A DNA stretch of 26,300 bases from an uncultured Clostridium sp. (GTDB lineage: Bacteria > Bacillota > Clostridia > Lachnospirales > Lachnospiraceae), in assembly GCA_900544905.1 (NCBI GenBank), contig UQXF01000040.1, positions 1 to 26,300 on the forward strand. The letters are read 5' to 3'. Both the position numbers and the translations under genes were made by a program. Shown here piece by piece: positions 7,587-15,246 of the stretch. Each line of letters opens with the position of its first letter. The stretch's first letter is position 1. The notes beneath the pieces are model-generated. The model was not told the DNA's origin. It ran no database searches and was given only the letters and a program-made list of their open reading frames with translations.

Positions 7587-7778
7587 GTGAGAATCACAAA
7601 ATCCATCCGAAAATTTGAATATGAATTTGACATAAAAGCAGAACGGTTTATGTGGAAACATCCATTTCTTGGATTCCTTTCTATCTTTGTTGGAATGCCG
7701 GTATTTATTTTAATCTGTGTCTGTATCAGCACAGTTGTGATTGCTTTTCCGATGGCATGGATATTTGGCTGGTTATAA
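7587..7778 (+). CDS. Small membrane protein preceding the kdp operon, unknown family
   Basis: Encodes 63 aa from GTG 7587, chosen because GGGGG at 7574-7578 lies 8 bases upstream (the earlier GTG at 7578 overlaps it). The N-terminal half is charged and amphipathic (RKFEYEFDIKAERFMWKH). The second half is a long hydrophobic stretch (about residues 28-61) that could form one long or two short membrane helices with a Gly/Pro break (FVGMPVF). It ends 2 bases before the predicted KdpE-type element, so that regulatory site sits between it and kdpF. No family is recognised. The size and position suggest an accessory or regulatory peptide of the potassium system, but only context supports that. Confidence 0.68.
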   Translation: MRITKSIRKFEYEFDIKAERFMWKHPFLGFLSIFVGMPVFILICVCISTVVIAFPMAWIFGWL

Positions 7779-7780
7779 TT

Positions 7781-7844
7781 TTTATACAATTTTAATGCCT
7801 GCCATGAATACCTAATGCCATTTTTAAAGAAAAGGATATATCAT
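7781..7844 (+). promoter_or_regulatory. Predicted KdpE-type element and kdpFABC promoter
   Basis: TTTATACAATTTTAAT (7781-7796) is an imperfect direct repeat of TTTATA/TTTAAT and resembles the T-rich KdpE site before E. coli kdpFABC as I recall it. A TATCAT -10 box at 7839-7844 lies 58 bp downstream of the element start. No good -35 box is present, as expected of an activator-dependent promoter. The same element and -10 arrangement recurs before ktrB. Confidence 0.62.
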
Positions 7845-7869
7845 ATTTCAGCGAAGGAGGATGAAACTT

Positions 7870-7962
7870 ATGCAAATCATAATCGCAATCATCGGCATAT
7901 GTGCAGCAGCAATGCTGTTGTGGTATGTCTATATTTTAATGAAGGGAGACGAACAGGCATGA
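7870..7962 (+). CDS. kdpF: KdpF, small stabilising subunit of the Kdp K+ pump
   Basis: A 30-aa peptide with a single membrane helix (IIIAIIGICAAAMLLWYVYI) and a short charged tail (MKGDEQA). Length, topology and position immediately before kdpA match KdpF, which packs against KdpA and stabilises the KdpFABC complex. AAGGAGG at 7854-7860 favours ATG 7870; the ATG at 7861 is directly adjacent to that site. Its TGA stop (7960-7962) overlaps the kdpA start in an ATGA, so the two are translationally coupled. It is too short to be called by ordinary ORF finders. Confidence 0.88.
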   Translation: MQIIIAIIGICAAAMLLWYVYILMKGDEQA

Positions 7963-9773
7963 TGACAGTTATACAGTATATTTTGTATCTCGCTGTTCTG
8001 GTTGCGCTGGCAATTGGGCTGGGTGCATATATAAAGAAAGTCATGAACGGTGAAAAAACATTTTTATCCAAAATCTGTGTTCCTTGTGAAAACCTTGTAT
8101 ATAAGATTATGCGGGTAGATAAAGAGGAACAAATGAACTGGAAGAAGTACACAGTCAGCGTATTAATTTTTTCAGGTATCGGGCTGGTATTTTTGTTCCT
8201 GCTTCAGATTTTACAGGGAGTGCTTCCCGGAAATCCCCAGGGGCTTTCCGGAGTAAAATGGGATTTGGCATTTAATACTGCTTCCAGCTTCGTTACGAAT
8301 ACCAACTGGCAGGCATATTCCGGTGAATCCACGTTGAGTTATCTCACCCAGGCCTTGGGGCTTACCGTTCAGAATTTTGTTTCTGCTGCAACCGGGATTG
8401 CAGTCCTGTTTGCTTTGATTCGCGGTTTTATGAAAGTAAAAACAAGTGGTCTTGGAAGCTTTTGGGTGGATATGACCCGGATTGTCATTCACATTCTGAT
8501 TCCACTGAATCTGGTAATTTCTCTGCTGCTTGTGGGTGGCGGCGTCATTCAGAATTTTAAGGGTGCTGAAACGGTGTCACTGGTTGAACCGGTTGCAGTC
8601 AGCCCGGAAGGAGAGATTTTGGAGGATGCGGTGATAGATACGGAGGCTGGAACCGTTATGGTAGACGGTGCTCTGGTTCCTGATGCAGAAATTGTGACGG
8701 AGCAGTTTGTTCCTATGGGGCCGGCAGCCAGCCAGGTTGCAATTAAACAAAGCGGTACAAATGGGGGCGGATATATGGGTGTTAACTCGGCTCATCCTTT
8801 GGAGAATCCAAATGGATTTACAAACCTGATTGAGCTGTTATCCATACTTTTGATTCCGGTGGCTTTATGCTTTACCTTTGGCTCGGCAGTAAAAAATAAA
8901 AAGCAGGGTGTTGCTATATTTGCAGCAATGTTTATCTGCCTGTGTGCAGCACTTGGCTGTATTGCAGTAAGCGAACAGGCGGGAACCCCGCAGCTTGCAC
9001 TAAATGGCGCTGTTGATATGTCTGCGGATAATCAGGCTGGAGGTAATATGGAGGGGAAAGAGACACGTTTTGGCATTGCAGCCTCCTCTACATGGGCAGC
9101 CTTTACGACGGCAGCTTCCAACGGCTCCGTTAACTCCATGCATGACAGTTATACACCTATCGGAGGTATGATACCGATGCTGCTGATGCAGCTTGGCGAG
9201 GTTATCTTCGGCGGCACTGGCTGTGGACTGTATGGTATGCTTGCATTTGCAATTCTGACGGTATTTATTGCCGGTCTGATGGTGGGCAGAACACCGGAGT
9301 TCCTTGGAAAGAAGATTGAACCATACGAAATGAAATGGGCTGTATTGGTCTGTCTGGCAACTCCTATTGGAATTCTGGCTGGCAGCGGGATTGCGGCGGT
9401 AGTCCCATCTGTGATGGATAGTCTGAACAATGGTGGTGCACACGGTTTTTCGGAAATGCTGTATGCGTACAGCTCAGCCGGAGGAAATAATGGTTCTGCT
9501 TTCGCAGGTTTTAATGCAAACACCGTATTTTTGAATATCAGTATTGGTCTTGTTATGCTGTTTGTCCGTTTTCTTCCGGTAATCGGGACCCTGGCGATTG
9601 CGGGCAGTCTGGCAGGAAAGAAAAGGATTGCAACAACTGCAGGTACGCTTTCTACCACCAATGCGATGTTTGTGTTTCTGCTGATTTTTGTTGTGCTGCT
9701 GATTGGGGCTTTAAGCTTCTTCCCGGCGCTGGCTTTAGGGCCTCTGGCGGAGTTCTTTGGCAGTATTGCATAA
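7959..9773 (+). CDS. kdpA: Potassium-transporting ATPase subunit A (K+ channel-like subunit)
   Basis: Integral membrane subunit of 604 aa that selects and binds K+ in the KdpFABC complex. The four pore-loop regions of the KdpA/SKT family are visible: SSFVTNTNWQAYSGE, GTNGGGYMGVNSAHP, TAASNGSVNS and SSAGGNNGSAFAGF. The N-terminus at ATG 7959 (MMTVIQYILYLAVLVALAIG) matches the first KdpA helix. The upstream frame extension to 7815 runs through kdpF in another frame and is not used. An acidic extracytoplasmic loop (about residues 205-255, ETVSLVEPVAVSPEGE onward) is longer than in E. coli but usual in Firmicutes. The gene is intact and co-transcribed with kdpF, kdpB and kdpC. Confidence 0.97.
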   Translation: MMTVIQYILYLAVLVALAIGLGAYIKKVMNGEKTFLSKICVPCENLVYKIMRVDKEEQMNWKKYTVSVLIFSGIGLVFLFLLQILQGVLPGNPQGLSGVKWDLAFNTASSFVTNTNWQAYSGESTLSYLTQALGLTVQNFVSAATGIAVLFALIRGFMKVKTSGLGSFWVDMTRIVIHILIPLNLVISLLLVGGGVIQNFKGAETVSLVEPVAVSPEGEILEDAVIDTEAGTVMVDGALVPDAEIVTEQFVPMGPAASQVAIKQSGTNGGGYMGVNSAHPLENPNGFTNLIELLSILLIPVALCFTFGSAVKNKKQGVAIFAAMFICLCAALGCIAVSEQAGTPQLALNGAVDMSADNQAGGNMEGKETRFGIAASSTWAAFTTAASNGSVNSMHDSYTPIGGMIPMLLMQLGEVIFGGTGCGLYGMLAFAILTVFIAGLMVGRTPEFLGKKIEPYEMKWAVLVCLATPIGILAGSGIAAVVPSVMDSLNNGGAHGFSEMLYAYSSAGGNNGSAFAGFNANTVFLNISIGLVMLFVRFLPVIGTLAIAGSLAGKKRIATTAGTLSTTNAMFVFLLIFVVLLIGALSFFPALALGPLAEFFGSIA

Positions 9774-9788
9774 AGGAGGTATACGTTA

Positions 9789-11858
9789 ATGAATGCAAAA
9801 CAGGAAAATTCATTTGTTGATAAAAAAATGCTCAGCAGAGCAATAAAGGATTCTTTTATTAAGTTAAACCCTAAAACCCAGGCTGAAAACCCGGTTATGT
9901 TTCTGGTGTTTGTTTCTGCAATTTTAACCAGTGCACTTTGGGTGGTCTCGCTCTTTGGACTGAAGGATGCTCCAAGCGGCTACACATTGGCGATTGCGGT
10001 TATTCTTTGGTTTACGGTATTGTTTGCCAATTTTGCAGAAGCCATTGCAGAGGGCAGGGGAAAAGCCCAGGCGGATTCTCTCCGCGCCTCAAGGAAGGAT
10101 GTGGATGCCCACAAAATTCCTTCAGCTGCGCAGAAGGACAGTATTACAGTTGTTCCATCCGCAGCTTTGAAAAAGGGTGAGATGGTCATTGTAAAGGCTG
10201 GCGAGCAGATTCCAGCCGATGGTGAGGTCATTGAAGGTGCAGCTTCCGTAGATGAAAGTGCCATTACCGGTGAATCTGCTCCGGTAATCCGTGAAGCAGG
10301 CGGAGACCGAAGCGCCGTTACCGGAGGTACCACTGTCCTGTCTGATTGGATTGTTGTAAAGGTTACCAGTGAGGCTGGTGAAAGCTTTCTGGATAAGATG
10401 ATTGCCATGGTGGAGGGCGCAGCCCGGAAAAAGACTCCGAATGAGATTGCCCTGCAAATCTTTCTGGTGGCATTGTCCATTATCTTTATTCTGGTGACGG
10501 CAGCTTTGTATACGTATTCCATTTTTTCTGCAAAGCTGGCTGGGATTGAGAATCCAACCTCCGTTACAACGCTGGTTGCCCTTCTGGTCTGCCTGGCACC
10601 TACTACCATTGGTGCACTGCTTTCTGCAATAGGTATTGCAGGTATGTCACGGCTTAACCAGGCGAATGTTCTTGCCATGAGTGGGCGGGCGATTGAAGCT
10701 GCCGGTGATGTGGATATCCTGATGCTGGATAAAACCGGTACCATTACCCTGGGCAACCGGCAGGCGGCAGAGTTTATTCCGGTAGATGGAGCGGATGTCA
10801 AAGAGCTGGCTGATGCGGCGCAGCTTTCTTCTCTTGCCGATGAGACACCGGAGGGCAGAAGCGTGGTGGTTCTGGCAAAGGAGCAGTTCGGAATCCGGGG
10901 CAGAAGCCTTGAGAATAAGGATATGCAGTTTATTCCTTTTACCGCTGTAACCAGAATGAGCGGTGTGGATTTTGACGGAAACGAGATTCGCAAAGGTCCG
11001 GCTGATGCAATGCAGGAGTATGTTACACGCACAGGAGGGAAATATTCCGAGGAATGTGACAGGGTTGTAAGAGATATAGCATCTAAAGGCGGTACGCCTT
11101 TGGTTGTGGCAAAAAACAGCAGGATTCTTGGTGTAATCTACCTGAAGGATATTATTAAGCAGGGGGTAAAGGAAAAATTTGCCGACCTGCGGAAAATGGG
11201 TATAAAAACCATTATGATTACCGGTGATAATCCGATAACCGCAGCAGCCATTGCCGCTGAAGCGGGTGTGGATGATTTCCTGGCAGAGGCTACTCCGGAA
11301 GGAAAGCTTGCCATGATTCGGGACTTTCAGGCAAAAGGTCATCTGGTAGCGATGACCGGTGACGGTACCAATGATGCTCCGGCGTTGGCTCAGGCGGATG
11401 TGGCTGTTGCCATGAACAGCGGCACGCAGGCTGCAAAAGAGGCTGGCAATATGGTAGACCTGGATTCCTCACCGACAAAACTGATTGATATCGTCCGTAT
11501 TGGTAAGCAGCTGTTGATGACCCGGGGCAGTCTGACAACATTTTCTATTGCCAATGATGTAGCCAAGTATTTTGCTATTATTCCGGCTTTGTTTATGGGG
11601 TTATATCCGGGACTTTCCGCACTGAATATTATGGGTCTTCATTCTCCCCAGAGTGCGGTGCTTTCCGCAATCATATACAATGCGCTGATAATTATTGCCC
11701 TGATTCCGTTAGCTTTGAAGGGGGTTAAATACAGAGAGGTTTCCGCCGGAAAACTGCTGTCAAGAAACCTGCTGATTTATGGCCTGGGTGGATTGATTGC
11801 GCCATTCATCTTTGTAAAGCTTATTGATGTTATATTGGTTATGACCGGTCTGGTGTAA
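9789..11858 (+). CDS. kdpB: Potassium-transporting P-type ATPase subunit B
   Basis: Catalytic subunit, 689 aa, that hydrolyses ATP to drive K+ uptake. Key P-type ATPase motifs are present: TGES in the actuator domain (Glu about 162), DKTGT with the phosphorylated Asp at residue 314, the KdpB nucleotide-binding segment (FTAVTRMSGVD), and the hinge MTGDGTNDAPAL. The membrane core carries the CLAPTTIGALLSAIG stretch that is specific to KdpB. It starts 15 bases after kdpA with AAAGGAGG upstream. The Ser of the TGES loop (Ser163), whose phosphorylation inhibits the E. coli pump, is conserved. Confidence 0.98.
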   Translation: MNAKQENSFVDKKMLSRAIKDSFIKLNPKTQAENPVMFLVFVSAILTSALWVVSLFGLKDAPSGYTLAIAVILWFTVLFANFAEAIAEGRGKAQADSLRASRKDVDAHKIPSAAQKDSITVVPSAALKKGEMVIVKAGEQIPADGEVIEGAASVDESAITGESAPVIREAGGDRSAVTGGTTVLSDWIVVKVTSEAGESFLDKMIAMVEGAARKKTPNEIALQIFLVALSIIFILVTAALYTYSIFSAKLAGIENPTSVTTLVALLVCLAPTTIGALLSAIGIAGMSRLNQANVLAMSGRAIEAAGDVDILMLDKTGTITLGNRQAAEFIPVDGADVKELADAAQLSSLADETPEGRSVVVLAKEQFGIRGRSLENKDMQFIPFTAVTRMSGVDFDGNEIRKGPADAMQEYVTRTGGKYSEECDRVVRDIASKGGTPLVVAKNSRILGVIYLKDIIKQGVKEKFADLRKMGIKTIMITGDNPITAAAIAAEAGVDDFLAEATPEGKLAMIRDFQAKGHLVAMTGDGTNDAPALAQADVAVAMNSGTQAAKEAGNMVDLDSSPTKLIDIVRIGKQLLMTRGSLTTFSIANDVAKYFAIIPALFMGLYPGLSALNIMGLHSPQSAVLSAIIYNALIIIALIPLALKGVKYREVSAGKLLSRNLLIYGLGGLIAPFIFVKLIDVILVMTGLV

Positions 11859-11873
11859 AAGGAGGTTAAGGAT

Positions 11874-12482
11874 ATGAAAATGTTAAAATCAGTATTACCA
11901 AAAGCATTCATTATTTTTCTTATTTTCTCATTTGTTTGTGGAATTCTTTATACATGTGTTGTTACGGGGCTGGCACAGCTGCTGTTTTCTGATAAAGCGA
12001 ATGGCAGTATCATTGAAATAGACGGAAAAAAGTACGGAAGTGAGCTGTTGGGACAACAATATACAGAGGATGCTCATATGTGGGGACGTATTATGAATAT
12101 TGATGTTTCCACTTATAAAGATAAAGATGGAAAAACGCTGATGTATGCATCTCCATCCAATCTTTCTCCTGCCAGCGGGGAGTATGAAAAACTGGTCGCC
12201 CAGCGGGTGGCAAAGCTGAAAGCCGCTAATCCGGATATGGATGAGACTGCCATTCCCGTTGACCTTGTCACCTGCTCCGGCAGTGGACTTGACCCTCACA
12301 TTTCACCGGCAGCGGCAGAGTATCAGGTGGCGCGGATTGCCAAAGCAAATGATATGTCAGAGGATGAAGTCCGGGACATTATTGAGAAATGTACAGATGG
12401 ACGTTTCCTTGGAATTTTTGGCGAAGAAACCGTCAATGTTCTGGAAGTCAACCTGATGCTGGATGGCATTCTGGAGGAATAA
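11874..12482 (+). CDS. kdpC: Potassium-transporting ATPase subunit C
   Basis: A 202-aa single-span protein with one N-terminal membrane helix (about residues 11-36) and an extracytoplasmic domain that stabilises the Kdp complex. Family motifs are clear: YASPSNLSPAS (the usual RPSA/SNxxP segment), TCSGSGLDPHISPAAAEYQ, the signature of KdpC, and a C-terminal NVLEVNLMLD. AAAGGAGG lies upstream with an 8-base spacer. It is the last gene of the kdpFABC unit; 140 bases of regulatory DNA follow before ktrB. Confidence 0.97.
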   Translation: MKMLKSVLPKAFIIFLIFSFVCGILYTCVVTGLAQLLFSDKANGSIIEIDGKKYGSELLGQQYTEDAHMWGRIMNIDVSTYKDKDGKTLMYASPSNLSPASGEYEKLVAQRVAKLKAANPDMDETAIPVDLVTCSGSGLDPHISPAAAEYQVARIAKANDMSEDEVRDIIEKCTDGRFLGIFGEETVNVLEVNLMLDGILEE

Positions 12483-12521
12483 AATGAATATAGCAGGAGG
12501 AACAGTAATAAGTATACATCT

Positions 12522-12584
12522 TTATACAATCTTAATATGAGCGAAGATATCCTTTTACACTCTTTATTAAAGTGGAAGTATCAT
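12522..12584 (+). promoter_or_regulatory. Second KdpE-type element and ktrBA promoter
   Basis: TTTATACAATCTTAAT (12522-12537) matches 15 of 16 bases of the element before kdpF. A TATCAT -10 box at 12579-12584 is 57 bp from the element start (58 in the kdpF promoter). TTTACA at 12554-12559 could be a weak -35 with a 19-base spacer. The conserved phasing argues for one activator binding both promoters at about the same distance from the start point. The remaining intergenic DNA shows no terminator and no riboswitch that I can recognise. Confidence 0.6.
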
Positions 12585-12622
12585 TAAAACCAAATAAAGA
12601 ACTATAAAGGAGCAGCATATAC

Positions 12623-13951
12623 ATGAGCCGGTTTGTTCAGAGAAAGCTGACATCATTTCAAATTATTATTTTCGGCTTTCTCGGTGTGATTTTGTTAGGA
12701 ACTATTTTTCTGATGCTTCCGTTTTCCAATCAGAGTGGAAGCGGAGCATCATTTTTAGATGCGTTGTTTACATCTACTTCTGCAGTTTGTGTTACGGGAC
12801 TTATACTTCATGATACCGCAACCTATTGGTCCACCTTTGGGCAGTTGGTTATTATGCTGCTGATTCAAATTGGAGGTATGGGAGTGATTACAGTGGCGGC
12901 TTCCATTGCCATGATTTCCGGCAGGAGAATTTCTTTGATGCAGCGCAGTACCATGCAGGAGGCAATTGCGGCTCCGAAGGTTGGCGGCATTGTGAGACTG
13001 ACGGGTTTTATTATAAAAACTACGCTGACGATAGAATTGCTGGGAGCAGTTTTCATGGCACCCGTATTTTGCCGTGATTTTGGAGTAAGAGGACTTTGGA
13101 TGGCATTGTTTCATTCGGTATCTGCTTTTTGTAATGCGGGATTTGACCTGATGGGTACAAAAGAGAAGTTCTCCTCCCTGACCAGCTATGCGGCAGACCC
13201 GGTTATTAATGTTACGATTATGGTGTTGATTATAGTGGGCGGTATTGGTTTCTTAACCTGGGATGATATTCAGACAAACGGACTGCACCTGCATAAATAT
13301 AGAATGCAGAGTAAGGTGATTCTTTGCACAACGGCTGTTTTGCTGATAATTCCGGCACTTTATTTTTACTTTTGTGAATTTGCGGCACTTACACCCGGCA
13401 AAAGGGTTTTAAGCTCACTTTTCCAGTCGGTAACACCGAGAACAGCCGGCTTTAATACAGTAGATTTGACCAATATGAGTGAAGCGGGACAAGCAATTAT
13501 TATCGTTTTGATGTTGATTGGAGGCAGTCCGGGTTCCACTGCAGGCGGAATGAAGACCACAACGGTTGCCGTGCTGTTTGCTACGGCAATAGCTACATTT
13601 TTGAGAAAAGAGCATACACATTTTTTCGGACGGCGGATTGATGATGACGTGGTGAAAAACGCAGCAACGGTATTGCTTATGTATCTTACCTTGTTTTTCT
13701 TTGGGGGACTGGTCATCAGTATAGTAGAAGGACTTCCTATGCGTTACTGTTTGTTTGAAACGGCTTCTGCAGTAGGAACTGTCGGTTTATCGTTGGGGAT
13801 TACGCCAGAGCTTGGTGCGCTGTCCAAGATGATTTTAATTTTGCTTATGTACTTTGGCAGGGTTGGAGGGCTGACATTAATTTTTGCTGCGTTGTCCGGC
13901 ACACAAAAACAGTCTGCAAAGCTTCCAAAGGAAAAAATAACGGTTGGATAA
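12623..13951 (+). CDS. ktrB: Ktr/Trk-type potassium uptake channel subunit
   Basis: Membrane channel of 442 aa in the KtrB/TrkH/NtpJ superfamily, moving K+ (often Na+-dependent) into the cell. The four selectivity-filter loops are visible in order: SAVCVTGL, SAFCNAGF, TPRTAGFN and SAVGTVGLS, each with the invariant Gly. The gating loop region GGSPGSTAGGMKTTT precedes helix 6. Its length fits KtrB better than TrkH. AAAGGAG lies upstream of ATG 12623. It forms a pair with ktrA, which starts 16 bases after it ends. Confidence 0.94.
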   Translation: MSRFVQRKLTSFQIIIFGFLGVILLGTIFLMLPFSNQSGSGASFLDALFTSTSAVCVTGLILHDTATYWSTFGQLVIMLLIQIGGMGVITVAASIAMISGRRISLMQRSTMQEAIAAPKVGGIVRLTGFIIKTTLTIELLGAVFMAPVFCRDFGVRGLWMALFHSVSAFCNAGFDLMGTKEKFSSLTSYAADPVINVTIMVLIIVGGIGFLTWDDIQTNGLHLHKYRMQSKVILCTTAVLLIIPALYFYFCEFAALTPGKRVLSSLFQSVTPRTAGFNTVDLTNMSEAGQAIIIVLMLIGGSPGSTAGGMKTTTVAVLFATAIATFLRKEHTHFFGRRIDDDVVKNAATVLLMYLTLFFFGGLVISIVEGLPMRYCLFETASAVGTVGLSLGITPELGALSKMILILLMYFGRVGGLTLIFAALSGTQKQSAKLPKEKITVG

Positions 13952-13967
13952 AGGAGGAAACTTTCAT

Positions 13968-14615
13968 ATGAAATCGATACTTTTAGTTGGGCTGGGGCGG
14001 TTTGGAAAGCACATTGCCATTCATTTAAATGAACTGGGGCATCAGGTTATGGCTGTGGATTGTGTGGAGGAACGGGTAGATGCTGTCCTGCCATTTGTAA
14101 CAAACGCACAGATTGGAGACAGCACAAATGCAGGCTTTTTAGAGTCGCTAGGAATCCGTAATTATGACGTTTGTATTGTTGCTATTGGAAATGATTTTCA
14201 AAGTTCATTGGAAACCACCTCTCTGATTAAGGAGCTGGGTGCAAGGCTGGTTGTGTCCAGGGCTGCAAGGGATGTACAGGCAAAATTCCTGCTGCGTAAT
14301 GGTGCAGATGAGGTTGTTTATCCTGAAAAACAGCTTGCCAAATGGACTGCAATCCGGTATACTGCCGACCATATTTTGGATTACATAGAGCTGGATGAAG
14401 ACCACGCCATGTTTGAAGTTTCGGTTCCGAAGGAATGGGTTGGCCGGACAATCGGACAGATTGATATTCGCAAGAAATTTAATATAAACATTATGGGTAT
14501 TAAAAAAAGAGGAAAACTGGAGCTTTCCGTTTCACCGGATGCTGTGCTTGAATCAGAGGATACCATGCTGGTGCTTGGCAGGAACAAGAGCCTGCAAAAA
14601 TGCTTTCATATATAA
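13968..14615 (+). CDS. ktrA: Ktr potassium uptake system RCK regulatory subunit
   Basis: Cytoplasmic gating ring subunit, 215 aa. The RCK-N Rossmann domain begins MKSILLVGLGRFG, with the nucleotide-binding G-x-G-x-x-G at residues 8-13 and an acidic residue at the end of the second strand (Asp31), which favours NAD/ATP-type binding. An RCK-C (TrkA-C) domain from about residue 135 (ISVPKEWVGRTIGQID-like segment) may bind c-di-AMP, as it does in other Firmicutes KtrA proteins. I chose ATG 13968 because AAGGAGG is at 13951-13957; the TTG at 13944 lies before that site. Confidence 0.94.
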   Translation: MKSILLVGLGRFGKHIAIHLNELGHQVMAVDCVEERVDAVLPFVTNAQIGDSTNAGFLESLGIRNYDVCIVAIGNDFQSSLETTSLIKELGARLVVSRAARDVQAKFLLRNGADEVVYPEKQLAKWTAIRYTADHILDYIELDEDHAMFEVSVPKEWVGRTIGQIDIRKKFNINIMGIKKRGKLELSVSPDAVLESEDTMLVLGRNKSLQKCFHI

Positions 14616-14648
14616 AGGTAAGAAGGCTTTCGAAGAGGTGGTGGAAAT

Positions 14649-15164
14649 ATGAAGGAGCTGTTGATAGTGGCAGTTATAGCAGTTGTATTTGTTTTTGGCT
14701 GGTTTCTGATGAAAAGATTGGATTATTTTCTGAAGAATAATTTTCAGGCACAGGCTTTGGAAGAAATGTCCGGAAAGGATACCTTACGGATTGGACTTTC
14801 CAATCCGTTGGTTTCAGACAGTATTGCGAATATTCTGGAGCAGTATTCTCAAATTTATACAAATATTTCTGTCCGTATTTTTTATGGTGCAGAGGATACA
14901 TTAATAAAAGAACTTGTTATCAGTAAATTGGATGTGGTCTTTTTGTCCGGACATGTTGATATTCCCGCTGATGTGCAATATAACGTAAAAAAAGCTTTAC
15001 TGAGCTACACTCCTGTTATTATGAAATATGGCGGCTTACCGATTGAGCCAATAGCGGATGGGAATATTGTACAAAATGTGTTATGGCTGAAAAAAACAAG
15101 GGCATCATTTGTCAATTATTTTGTGGAATGTATAGAGGACGGATTTACTACAGCTAAAAAGTAG
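14649..15164 (+). CDS. Membrane-anchored protein with a partial LysR-substrate-binding-like domain
   Basis: A 171-aa protein. Residues 4-22 form one membrane helix (LLIVAVIAVVFVFGWFL). Residues about 43-105 read like the first half of a LysR-type effector domain: DTLRIGLSNPLVSDSI, then an ILEQYSQIYTNISVRIF helix-strand unit, then LIKELVISKLDVVFLSG. These correspond to the usual L-x-I-G, F-x-x-x-Y-P-x-V and G-x-L-D-x-x-F/L-x-x elements. There is no DNA-binding domain and the second lobe is short, so this cannot be a normal LysR regulator. It sits between ktrA and kdpD with a GAGGTGGTGGA ribosome site. A tethered ligand-sensing or accessory role in K+ control is inference only. Confidence 0.78.
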   Translation: MKELLIVAVIAVVFVFGWFLMKRLDYFLKNNFQAQALEEMSGKDTLRIGLSNPLVSDSIANILEQYSQIYTNISVRIFYGAEDTLIKELVISKLDVVFLSGHVDIPADVQYNVKKALLSYTPVIMKYGGLPIEPIADGNIVQNVLWLKKTRASFVNYFVECIEDGFTTAKK

Positions 15165-15181
15165 AAGCTGAATTTGTCCCA

Positions 15182-15190
15182 TGTTATAAT
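15182..15190 (+). promoter_or_regulatory. Extended -10 promoter before kdpDE
   Basis: TG-T-TATAAT (15182-15190) is a consensus extended -10 box 57 bases before the kdpD start, in the only gap (82 bases) between the ktr part and kdpDE. No -35 box is evident, which extended -10 promoters do not need. This would give kdpDE a basal supply separate from the upstream promoters. Confidence 0.55.
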
Positions 15191-15246
15191 AATAGTGAAT
15201 ATGAGGAATGCGGTTTTCCGTATTTCCATCAGAAGGAGGCAGACAA

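Noticed and set aside
7815..7958. N-terminal extension of kdpA by 48 residues
   Set aside because: It runs through kdpF in a different frame and has no similarity to KdpA; ATG 7959 starts the known first helix.
9980..11032. Long (350-codon) minus-strand open frame opposite kdpB
   Set aside because: It is an antisense shadow created by the codon usage of kdpB; no start signal and biased composition (Ser/Ala-rich).
12484..12540. 18-codon ORF between kdpC and ktrB
   Set aside because: No ribosome site, and it overlaps the conserved regulatory element; better explained as promoter DNA.
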